Assembly: GCF_020379485.1 (NCBI RefSeq)
Contig: NW_026014810.1
Span: forward strand, 1 to 64,000
Direction: 5' to 3'
DNA length: 64,000 nucleotides
Source: Brassica napus
Taxonomy: Eukaryota; Streptophyta; Magnoliopsida; Brassicales; Brassicaceae
Positions 21,821 to 32,029 of the stretch are shown piece by piece (within the stretch, counting starts at the first letter, position 1; every line of letters starts with the position of its first letter). The translations under genes and the position numbers were made by a program. The notes below the pieces were generated by a model. That model saw only the letters and a list, made by a program, of their open reading frames with translations. It was not told where the DNA came from and did not search any database.

Positions 21821-24800
21821 CTAGTCCTTAGGCGAGAGATCAATGAGTCCTAACCTGATGTGTATGGACTCCATTGTCTTTTGCCTTGCTGCCTTTGTGA
21901 ACACATCTGCTAACTGATCCTCACTCCGAGTATAACAAGGTAGAATCACCCCAAGAATCATCATCTGCCTCACCTTGTGACAATCAACCTCAATGTGCTT
22001 TGTTCTCTCATGGAACACAGAATTAGATGCAATGTGGATAGCTGCTTGATTATCACAATGCATTGTCATTGGCGTTGCTTGAATAATCTCCAGATGCTTC
22101 AAAATCCCTTTTATCCACACTAGCTCATTTGTAAGCTTCAGCATTGCTCTATACTCGGCCTCAGCACTGGAGCAAGACACTACCTTCTGCTTCTTACTCT
22201 TCCAAGTGACCAAGTTACCACCAATGAATGTACAATAGCCTGTGGTTGATCTTCTGTCTGCTCGGTCTCCAGCCCAATCTGCATCACAGTAGCCTACAAC
22301 CTCAGTACTCTTGTTACATCCCATCCATACTCCAAGACCAGTAGTTCCATTCAGATACATCAAGATCCTTTCCACCATCCGCCAATGGTGCTCCTTAGGA
22401 ACTTGCATGTGTTGACTGACTTGATTCACCGCAAAACACACATCAGGTCTAGTAATGGTAAGATAAATCAACTTCCCCACCAGCTTCCTATATAGCTTAG
22501 GATCATGGAACGGCTTGCTATCCTCAATCTCCCCCTCACGTGGAACCTTGTAACCATCCTCCATTGGCATCTTGGCTGTCTTTCCTCCATAGGCATCTGC
22601 TCCCTTCAAGAGATCAATCACATACTTCCTTTGGGACATAAACAATCCTTCCTTTGATCTGCATATCTCAATCCCAAGAAAATACTTCATTTCCCCCAAG
22701 TCTTTAATCTCAAAGCTTGCCTTGAGATACTCCTTTGTAGCCTTGATGCCTTCCTTATCACTGCCTGTGATGATGATATCATCCACATACACAAGCAACA
22801 CCACAATACCAGATGAGGTGGTTAGGGTAAAGAGAGTGTGATCCAATTCTGACTTTCTGAACCCTCTCCCATTCAGTGTAGTACTCAACTTGTTGTACCA
22901 CGCCCTTGGAGACTGCTTGAGACCATAGATAGCTTTCCTCAACCTCAACACATTACCCTTCTTTACTAGATGTTCAAGACCTGGTGGTGGATGCATGTAT
23001 ACTTCATCTTCCAACTCTCCTTGAAGGAATGCATTCTTCACATCCATTTGCCACAAATCCCACTCAAGATTCACAGCTAAAGATAATACAATCCTGATAG
23101 TATGAAGTTTAGCCACAGGAGCAAAGGTCTCAACATAGTCCTCACCATATGTCTGAGTAAATCCTCTTGCCACCAACCTAGACTTGCGCCTCTCTATTCT
23201 CCCATCAGGATGAAACTTGATTGTGAACACCCATTTACTAGTCACTGCCTTCTTCCCTTTAGGCAGCTCACTCTCATACCATGTTTCATTCTTAATCATG
23301 GCTCCGGACTCATCAGCAACTGAATCTCTCCACTCCTTTAAAGCCATAGCTTCTTCATATGTCCTTGGAATATAGCTCTCATCCAAGCTTACTGTGAAGG
23401 CTGTATGCTCGTCCGGAAACTCTGCAAAGGAACACATAGCTTGAGAAGGATGCTCCACAGCCTGGGCATTGTAGTACACTCTCGTGTTTACCCAGTTGGA
23501 AGCATCTCTCTTCACCCTTGTGCTCCTCCTTAGCTCCTGAACTTGTTCTTCTTGTGGCTCTTGCCCATCTTCACTTGATTGAGCACCACTCTCATTTGAC
23601 CCATTAGGATCTCCTTCCCACTCTCCACTCTCATCTGAGCCAGTAGACTCTCTTTGCCCATCTCCACTAGACTGAGCACCACTCTCTACTTCCTGTGTCA
23701 CCTCTTGATTATGCTGGCCTGAATCTTCTTGATTTTGCACTTGCTCATGAGATTCAGTTCCATTCCCCCTCTCATGATCAAGAGGAGTTGTTCTTTCAGC
23801 TTCACTAGTCGGATTGGAAGACTCTCTTCTTCCAGATTCCTGATCCTGGGATAACCCTATCCCTAGCTTCTCCAACAGCACCCTCAGTGTTGTTGCTCTA
23901 TCAGATGGGGCTTGAGACAAATCCTTCAGATTTTCCCACTCCTTTTCTTCATAATACCCTTTTGATTCAATAAACTTCACTTCTCTAGATACCATCACTC
24001 TCCTTGCTTCAGGATCATAGCACTTGTATCCCTTCTGAGTGATAGAATATCCAATGAACATAGCCTTAGTACTCTTTGCCTCCAGCTTGTTTCTCTGTTC
24101 TCCTGGAGTCATGACATAGCATACACACCCAAATACTCGTAGGTGATCAATAAAAGGCTTGGTCTTATTCAGCACCTCAAATGGAGACAGATTCTTCAGT
24201 ATCTTGGTTGGGACCCGGTTGATGAGATAGCAAGCAGTCTGTACAGCATCTCCCCAAAAACGTTTTGGGACATTTGCATGAAACATCATCGACCTAGCAA
24301 CCTCCATCAAGTGCCTATTCTTCCTCTCAGCTACACCATTCTGCTGTGTGTGTGTAGGGACAACTGGTCTGATGCACAATCCCATGCTTGGCTAGATGAC
24401 TCTTAAAGGCATTGCTGATGTATTCACCTCCGTTGTCTGATCTCAGTACCTTCACAGTGGCATTGTATTGATTAGATACATATGCTTGGAAGTTCATAAA
24501 AGCTTCTAGCACCCTATCTTTAGATGGAAGCAATGTGAGCCATGTATACTTAGACTTCTCATCAATGAATGTCACAAAGTATTTATGGCTGTCTCTAGAC
24601 ATGCATGGAGCGGTCCACACATCCGAGTGAACTAGATCAAAGCAATGCTCATAAGTAGTCTCAGATGTTGGGAAAACAGTCCTACAATGCTTTCCTAATA
24701 TGCATGCTTCACAATTTAAGTGATTGAATGACATATTAGGGATTATCAATTCAATGGCACGAGCATGAGGATGTCCTAATCTAGCATGCCAAGTAATACT

Positions 24801-26123
24801 ATCAATCTTCTCAGCAGTACTACTCAAGCAAATAGAATCAAAGGGATTAGAGGTCTTAGCCAAGTCAAGGTGGTATAGCTGATTCTTGCTGTCTCCTCTG
24901 CCAATGACTCTCCCAGTCTTCAAATCTTGAAACTCAACTTCATCAGGTCTGAATACTACTTGACAATCAAGATCAATGGTAGCTTTCTTCACAGATAATA
25001 GATTTGAAGTGAACTGAGGCATGTAGAAGGCAGCCGTGTCCTTCTCAAACAGTTTTAGCTTTCCCACTCCTTCTATTGGGATCATGGCACCATTAGCTAT
25101 CATAACACTCCCTGTTGCAGCCTTGATCTCACTTATAAGCCTCCTATCACTGATCATATGATGACTTGCTCCAGAATCAATCACAATGGGTTTAGAAGCT
25201 CCGGATTGTATAGCATGCTTCCTGCTTGCTGCTAAGGCTTGTACTTGTTCCATGAACACTCTCCATTTCTTCCTGGTGATGCGATCATCAGCTCCACTCC
25301 CTTTCTCCTGCTCTTTTAACACCCCACTTTCTTCTACTGATTCCCCCATGTAGGCTGAGTAAGAACACTCTCCCACAACTCTCTTCCTACCCTTTCCTAT
25401 GTTGATAGAAGCTTTGGATAGCATTCTGCACCTCCTCTTCTTCCGGAAGCCCTCACTCCTACTCCCGGTTAGCCTCCATGAGCTCTCACTCCTACTCATG
25501 GTTAGCTTCTGGAAGCTCTCACTCCTACTCCTAGTTGGCTTCCATGAGCTCTCACTCCTACTCATGGTTAGCCTCTCATCATCTCTCATTATCTCATACG
25601 CCCTTCTTCTAAGCACACAGACCTCTTCCATTTCCGGAAGCTGTTCCCCTCTTAGAACCATCTCCACCAGCCACCCATATGATGACTCCATGCTCGCCAA
25701 GAGCTTCAAGACCGTCGCTTGCTCTTGTGTAGTATCCCCATCCACATGTGATCTCAACCCTTGTAGTTCAACCCACAAATGTTGCAGCTTCCTCACATGG
25801 TTATTAAACCCTTCTCTTCCTGGTTTAACTTCACTAATCACCTTCTTGACTTCATACACTCTCCTAAGACTGATCTTGTTCTCATAAACATCTTCAATCT
25901 TTTCAAGCAGTGTACTTTCTTCAAGACTAAAGCAATTTCCACTTGTTTCTCTTGCTGTCTGATCTTTCTCAGTAGCTTTACCCTTCAAAGACTCTTCCTT
26001 CTCATGGTTTCTCCAAACTCCACACTTTTTCAGAGTTGTTTTCATCTGTGAGAACCACCCACACTCATTCCCTCTCTCTTTCTTCTCTTCACGCCTTGCT
26101 GTACCAGATTGAAGCAGCTCCAT
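21821..26123 (-). pseudogene. C5 gag-pol, one frameshift in integrase
   Basis: The first in-frame ATG is at 26123 (MELLQSGTARREEKKERG). Gag retains UBN2-like character (ISLRRVYEVKKVISEVKPGREGF...LQHLWVELQGLR...MEEVCVLRRRAYEI) but has no CCHC knuckle; SRSE repeats and RKKRRCRM take its place. The protease is VIDSGASHHMISD with the normal DSG. Integrase has WHARLGH, CEACILGKHC, HSDVW and RSDNGGEY. The frame then shifts in a CA/TG dinucleotide run at 24344-24355, just before QNGVAERKN, and reopens to 21821. RT (YVDDIIITG near 22780) and RNase H (GYCDADWAGD near 22280, SSAEAEYRAM near 22155) are intact. It ends LGLIDLSPKD. Apart from the repeat-length change it would be a complete polyprotein. 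Confidence 0.92.
25441..25577 (-). repeat. SRSE-encoding tandem repeat in C5 gag
   Basis: Four roughly 33-bp units, organised as two 66-bp pairs, encode TMSRSESSWKP, TRSRSESFQKL, TMSRSESSWRL and TGSRSEGF. The basic run RKKRRCR follows. It replaces the nucleocapsid zinc knuckle found in C2, C7 and C8. Confidence 0.88.
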
Positions 26124-26377
26124 CTTCTTTAGCTTAGATCTTCCCTCAAATGCTTCTAATCTCACACGCCAAGCTTAACCACAAGCTAGACCCCTCTTCT
26201 GACCTTGTCAAACACCTAAAGGGACTCTCTTAAAGCTAACTCTCCAAAAGAAACACCAACAGACACAAACTTGACTTTTAAAGAATCTAGCCCTTGAAAA
26301 ATCTCAAGAACTCTCAAGAACACTCAAGAACACTCAAGAACATTTGGAAAAACGAAATCACCCTCTCCTTTTAAATG

Positions 26378-26395
26378 AACCTGGCTCTGATACCA
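26378..26395 (-). promoter_or_regulatory. C5 primer-binding site
   Basis: The reverse complement of TGGTATCAGAGCCAGGTT touches the 5' LTR. The leader 26124-26377 holds short CTCAAGAAC repeats at 26305-26342 and no ORF. Confidence 0.92.
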
Positions 26396-26914
26396 TATTA
26401 GATTTTGTGATTTAAAGAGTGATTAAGTTTAATCTGAGAATTAAAGAGATTGGAGATTAAGAACAAGAGAGAGAGAGACTCAAAACTCGTTACATTGATT
26501 AATGACATGAGTTTACAATATATAGAGAGGTGACATTAGAGACTAGGGTTTAGGAAACTACACTATTACAAGAGATAAGCTTTTGCTTTAATTCAAATGA
26601 TCCAATAAGCTTCCTCCTTAAGGATAAGGTTCCTTTTGCTTTATGCCAACCGTGGACAGACTGTCATGTGCGCTCCCTTCTTCCTTTTGCAACAGCCTGA
26701 TCAGATAAGGGTAAGCAAGGCTTCTTCTCAACACACAAAGTTACCTAAGTAACTTTGGTTCACCGGGGTCAAGTTACCTTGCCCAATCTGTACGGCCTAG
26801 TACGGCTTCTGTACGGCCTTGCCCAATCCTCTCCCAACTCCATCTCCCTTAGTTCCTCAAGTCATCTCTTCTCTTATACTGAACTCATCTTAACACTCTT
26901 CTCTCATCTCAACA
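26396..26914 (-). repeat. C5 5' LTR
   Basis: 519 bp, same length as the 3' LTR and nearly identical. GTACGG boxes lie at 26790-26818. A TATATAG box near 26519 is in promoter-like position, and transcription would run leftward. Confidence 0.93.
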
Positions 26915-27654
26915 CTATGAGATTTATTCAACTTCCTGGTGATTCTCCACCACTTTATGTATCAAAATCAAGCTTCTCACAAAGTGATTCATCCTGGTTT
27001 GATTGGAACGACGAAGAAGCTGTGCTATTCACAAACGGGGAAACTGGAATCACCAGATTTGAAAGTGGGATAACTTCTTCTTGCCAACTCCTATGAGATT
27101 TATTCACCTTCCTGGTGATTCTCCACAACTTTATGTATCCAAATCAAGCTTCTTACAAAGTGATTCATCCTGGTTTTATTGGAACGACGAAGAAGCTGTG
27201 CTATTCCCAAACTGGGAAACTGGAATCACCTGATTTGAAAGTGGGATAACTTCTTCATGCCAACAACTCCTATGAGATTTATTCAACTTCCTGGTGATTC
27301 TCCACCACTTTATGTACCCAAATCAAGCTCCTTACAAAGAGATTCATCCTGGTTTGATTGGAACGACGAAGAAGCTGTGCTATTCCCAAACTGGGAAACT
27401 GGAATCACCTGATTTGAAAGTGGGATAACTTCTTCATGCCAACTCCTATGAGATTTATTCAACTTCCTGGTGATTCTCCACCAATTTATGTATCCAAATC
27501 AAGCTTTTCACAAAGTGATTCACCCTGGTATGATTGGAATGATGGAGAAGCTGTGCTATTCCCAAACTGGGAAACTGGAATCACCTGATTTGAAAGTGGG
27601 ATAACTTCTTCATGCCAACTCCTATGAGATTTATTCAACTTCTTGGTGATTCTC
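26915..27654 (+). repeat. 176-bp tandem repeat array, right block (4 units)
   Basis: GATTC markers lie at 26986, 27162, 27341 and 27517. The first unit (with AGA, not TGA) is the other half of the unit split by C5. The block ends at GGTGATTCTC, where the C6 LTR starts. Confidence 0.92.
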
Positions 27655-28243
27655 TATAAGATTTATAGAAAGAGTTAGAGTGATTTAGAGAATAAGAGAA
27701 TGAGATTGGATTATGAAAAGATTAGTGAAGAATCATGATGAACACTCAAGAACAAGAGAGAGAGAATGACTCAAACTGTGTAATCTTTTATTAATGAGAG
27801 AGTTTACAATATATAGGACAGGATACAAGGGTTTCCAAGACTCTAGGGATAAGGCTAAGCATGTGAAGTCAATACAGGAGCAAGACCAGGTTTGAATCGA
27901 TCCAATGGCTGATCTCACATGTGTAAAGCATCTTTGCTTTTGCTTTACCTTTCCAGCATGGGACAGGCTGTCATGGTGAGCCTTATCCTTCTTCCAACGG
28001 TCTGATTCTTATCCAAGACTGAGGCTCAGACCGTTTACCACTCTAACTCCTTATTTTAACTTTCACCTTTTGTTAATGTTTGTGATCGCCCTTGATATGT
28101 ACGGCTTGTACGGCCAGTACCTTCAGTACGGATTGTACGGCTATGGCTGATCACAAACTCTCCCAAAGACTCATACCTTCTTTCCCTTTCAGTCTCTCAA
28201 CTCCTTGTGCCTTCTCACACATTATACTCAGCTCATTTCAACA
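27655..28243 (-). repeat. C6 3' LTR
   Basis: 589 bp; minus strand TGTTGAAATGAGC...AATCTTATA. GTAC boxes cluster at 28099-28140. A TATATAGG box is near 27808. The left flank is an array unit. Confidence 0.86.
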
Positions 28244-28351
28244 CTCCCCCTCAAGCTTGATCTTGGTGATTGATCAAGCTTGGAAACCATGAGATCTTCC
28301 TCATTAAAAACCTCACCAAGGAAAACCAATTGGGACAAAACCTTGATGAGG
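28244..28351 (-). promoter_or_regulatory. C6 3' cis block: polypurine tract and stems
   Basis: Minus-strand stem I is CCTCATCAAGG with CCTTGGTGAGG (28351-28341 and 28321-28311). The PPT-proximal stem is AAGCTTGATC with GATCAAGCTT, 10 bp, with distal pairs different from those of C1, C2 and C3. Confidence 0.78.
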
Positions 28352-28374
28352 GAAAAAGAGTAAAGAGCCCATGG

Positions 28375-28777
28375 TTAAGGGAACTCAGCCACTTGTTGTG
28401 AGATCAATGGCCGTAGCCTGATGTGGATGGACTCCATGGTCTTTTGCCTTGCAGCTTTGGTGAAGACATCAGCTAACTGATCTTCACTTCTGGTATAGCA
28501 TGGCAAGATCACTCCCAAGACTATCATCTGCCTCACCTTATGACAATCCACTTCAATGTGCTTGGTTCTTTCATGAAACACCGAGTTGGAGGCTATGTGA
28601 ATGGCGGCTTGGTTATCACAATGCATAGTCATAGGGGTAGCTTGCTCAATTCCCAAATGCTTCAAGATCCCCTTGATCCATACCAACTCGTTGGTGAGCT
28701 TCATCATTGCCCTATACTAGCCTCAGCACTTGAGCACGATACCACCTTCTGCTTCTTCCTCTTCCATGTCACTAGAT
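28375..28777 (-). pseudogene. C6 RNase H, C-terminal part
   Basis: It reads MKLTNELVWIKGILKHLGIEQATPM, CDNQAAIHIASNSVFHERTKHIEVD and LADVFTKAARQKTMESIHIRL, ending at 28375 with an altered tail (RPLISQQVAEFP). A one-base loss in the SSAEAEYRAM codons near 28718 breaks the frame. S1 interrupts the gene at 28778. Confidence 0.87.
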
Positions 28778-29775
28778 TGTGATTTTTAAAGAGATCTCTA
28801 CTCTGGTTGTATGTGTGTGTGTATAAACTCCAATGGAGAAAGATGAGAGCTTGTTCTAGGTGATTTAAGAACAGAGATTGATGAGAGTATTTAAGTGTTT
28901 ATGAGACTAAAGAGAATGAGATTAAGAGACTGAGAGACTAAGAGAATAAGTGTTTAGAGATTAGAGTTTCAGATTCAAGAACTAGTTTTTCATTTCCATG
29001 AAGGAGAGGGGAAATCCCCCTAACTCTCTTAAGAGTTACAATTTCGTCCATACATCTGTTTATATAGGCTGTTACAATCTGAGACATCATAAACCTATAT
29101 CTAATGGCTGTAAATCACTTAAGAGGAATGGATGGTGTAGATGATCTGGTCTTGTTGCAATCTGAGTAGTTGATGCTGATTGGTTAAGAGGAGATGGAGC
29201 CTGATTGGTTTAATTCAAAATGGGGAAGGCTGAACTGTGATTGGCTCTCCTTAGGCTCCTCCTAATCTGTCCACAGATCAGTCCAGGTTCATGGTCGTGG
29301 CTCCCCTTGTCTTTACAGCCAAGGCCAGCCTGTCCCATGACCAAACTAGCCAATCACACTCCAATGGCATCTTCTTGATTCTCCTTTGATGCCATCTGAT
29401 CAGAACCTTATCCACATGACTGGGACCACTTTTATAACTCCCAAACCTTGCCCAGACATTGCACAAGCATTCCCAGGATGTCAGGTTCGCCCTATTTTTG
29501 CACCAACTCCAAAACTTCTCAAATGGCCGAGTTATACAAATCTGGGTCGCCCTGGTCCGTACGGATCCGTACTGTCCGTACACGTCCGTACTGCCTCGCC
29601 CTATCTTTGCACACTCGCCCATTTGCTCCCAAATACACTTCTAAGTCTCTCCTAGACTTTGCCCTAACTTTGCACATCCATCAGGACACTTCTGGACACC
29701 TTGCCCTATCTTTTGCACAAGCCCCAACTAAACTCAACACTTGTAGTTTCTCCATTTCTTGTCTTCAAGTTAACA
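28778..29775 (-). repeat. S1: solo LTR of the T family inserted in C6
   Basis: 998 bp with TSD TAGAT (28773-28777 and 29776-29780). On the minus strand it begins TGTTAACTTGAAGACAAG, like the T LTRs, and ends ATCACA, a canonical CA end unlike T. It contains the GTAC cluster (29558-29590) and diverged TGCAAA-N2-TAGGGC boxes in the region 29480-29720. No internal region or second LTR remains, so recombination between two LTRs probably removed the rest. Confidence 0.88.
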
Positions 29776-31022
29776 TAGATTTCCTCCAATGAAGGTGCAA
29801 TAGCCTGTGGTTGATCTCCTATCAGCTCGATCACCAGCCCAATCAGCATCACAGTACCCAACGACTTCAGTACTCTTGTTGCATCCTAACCAGACTCCCA
29901 GACCGGCTGATCCATTCAGATACATCAAGAGCCTCTCCACCATGCGCCAATGATGTTCCTTTGGTACTTGCATGTGTTGGCTTACCTGATTCACAGCAAA
30001 ACAGATATCAGGACGTGTGATTGTTAAGTATATGAGCTTACCCACTAGCTTCCTATAAAGCTTGGGATCATGGAACAGCTTGCTGTCCTCAAGCTCCCCC
30101 TCACGCGGAACCTTATACCCATCCTCCATGGGCATTTTGGCTATCTTCCCTCCTAGCACACCTGCATCTTTCAAAAGATCAAGTGCATACTTTCTTTGAG
30201 ACATGAATAGGCCTTCCTTGGATCTACATATCTCAATCCCAAGGAAGTATTTCATTTCTCCCAAGTCTTTGATTTCAAAAACAGATTTGAGAAACTCTTT
30301 TGTTTCTCTTATCCCAATCTTATCACTACCTGTTATGATGATATCATCAACATACACAAGTAGACAGATGATACCTGATGGAGTAGTAAGAGTGAAGAGA
30401 GTGTGGTCCAACTCAGACTTCCTGAAGCCACGCCCATTCAGAGTGGTGCTGAGTTTGTTGTACCAGGCTCTAGGGGATTGTTTCAAACCATAGATAGCCT
30501 TCTTTAGTCTTAGAACATTCCCAGGCTTCACAATACCTTCTAAGCCTGGTGGAGGATACATATAGACTTCATCTTCTAACTCTCCTTGAAGGAATGCATT
30601 CTTCACATCCATCTGCCATAAATCCCACTCAAGATTCACAGCCAAGGACAATACTATCCTGATGGTGTGTAACTTAGCAACAGGAGCAAATGTATCTATG
30701 TAGTCCTCTCCATATGTTTGAGTGTATCCTCTAGCCACCAATCTTGTCTTTCTCCTATCAATCTGTCCATTTGGCAAGTACTTGATGGTGAATATCCATC
30801 TACTTGTAACAGCCCTCTTCCTCTTTGGGAGTTCACTTTCAAACCAAGTGTCATTCTTAATCATTGCATTTGCTTCATCTCCAACCGACTCCTTCCATTC
30901 CTCATGCATCATAGCCTCTTCATATGATCTTGGCACAAAGCTCTCATCTAAGCTTGTCATGAAGTTGCAATGATCAGATGGGAAATGGGCAAAGGAACAC
31001 ACTGCTTGGGAGGGATGCTCCA
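29776..31022 (-). pseudogene. C6 RT-RNase H middle segment
   Basis: An open frame covers MEHPSQAVCSFAHF, then RT (WQMDVKNAFLQGELEDEVYMYPPPGLE, YGLKQSPRAWYNKL, YVDDIIITG near 30345), then RNase H (GYCDADWAGDRADRRSTTGYCTFIGGN near 29790-29860). The domain is intact at residue level but cut at both sides by T and S1, so no complete protein is possible. Confidence 0.9.
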
Positions 31023-32029
31023 TGTTGACTTGAAGAAAGAAATGGAGACAAAGGAGGAGTTGGGTTGAGTTTGGGTCTTGAGCAAGGATAGGGACAAGAT
31101 CTTAACAGATTGTCTATCAAGGCTTCATGAAGGTTTAGAGAAGTCTAGAAGTGTCATGAAGGCTGTGCAAAGATAGGGTTTGAGTCCAGGAGGGACTTAG
31201 ACACCATTTGGAGATAGTTGGGTGATGGTGCAAAGATAGGGCGTCCCGAGGTTCAGACGGTACTGACGGTACGGACGAACCGTGCAAACTTAGGGCGACC
31301 CAGAACCTGATCACACTCAACCATTGGAGATGTTTGGGTGAGATGTGCAAACTTAGGGCGCGGTACGGACAGGCGGTCCGTACCATCAACCGTACTTGCT
31401 CCGGATCAACCTGAAATAAAGAAGTGCAAAGATAGGGTGCCGGTTCAGCATGAAGAGAGGCAACCTGATCCAGCTGAGCTTATGGACGTGTGTGGATAAG
31501 GTCAGGCTGTCATGAGCTGGCATTAGCTGTAAAGTGAAGGCAAAGGAGACCATGTATCTAGCCAAAGAAGTGGGAAGATACATGGGAGCCTATAAGGAGC
31601 CAATGAGAGAGCAGCCTTCCCTTTGACCAGATTTGAATCATTCAATCAGATTCATCACGTCCCAAACCTTCCCAAAAGACTCCATCCTGTCCATTCATCT
31701 CTTAAGTCATTTATCAGCCATTAGATTTAGGTTTCTGATGAGAAAACATTGTAAAGCTTATAAATAAGCTATTATGGACGAATTTGTAACTCTTAAGAGA
31801 GTATGGGGGTTTTCCCATCTCCTTCATAATTATAAAAGTGTGTTCTTGATCAGATTCCCTTAATCTCTCCCTTTCTTAGTCTCTAATCTCTTAATCTCTC
31901 AAAGTCTCTTTGTTTCTGATCTAAGTTCATACTAGTTTCATCAGATTCTTTCTTCACCATTTCAAGACTCTATTCTGCCCTAAGAGGCTTGTTCTTCACA
32001 CACACATCCTAGACTCTTAATATCTCATA
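31023..32029 (+). repeat. T LTR 1
   Basis: 1007 bp, TGTTGACTTG...ATCTCATA. Five TGCAAA-N2-TAGGG boxes start at 31166, 31229, 31283, 31346 and 31425. GTAC boxes lie at about 31257-31275 and 31363-31396. A TATAAATAAG promoter-like box is near 31759. The end is rich in TCTCTAATCTC. Confidence 0.94.

Larger units (their letters stand above)
21155..26914 (-). mobile_element. C5: young copia element in the array
   Basis: Full length with two 519-bp LTRs and a perfect TSD CTATG (21150-21154 and 26915-26919), interrupting one array unit. By eye the LTRs differ at only a few positions (GGGCAGGCTG versus GGACAGACTG; TTAATAAC versus TTAATGAC), so the insertion is recent. The primer site, polypurine tract and 3' block are present. 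One integrase frameshift disables the ORF. Confidence 0.94.

Noticed and set aside
29278..29622. 114-codon frame in the solo LTR S1
   Set aside because: It lies wholly in LTR DNA, reads through the GTAC cluster, and has no counterpart in the T LTRs in the same frame.
31135..31389. 84-codon antisense frame in T LTRs with repeated ALSLH words
   Set aside because: The repeated words are just the antisense reading of the TGCAAA-N2-TAGGG boxes; a shadow of a regulatory repeat.
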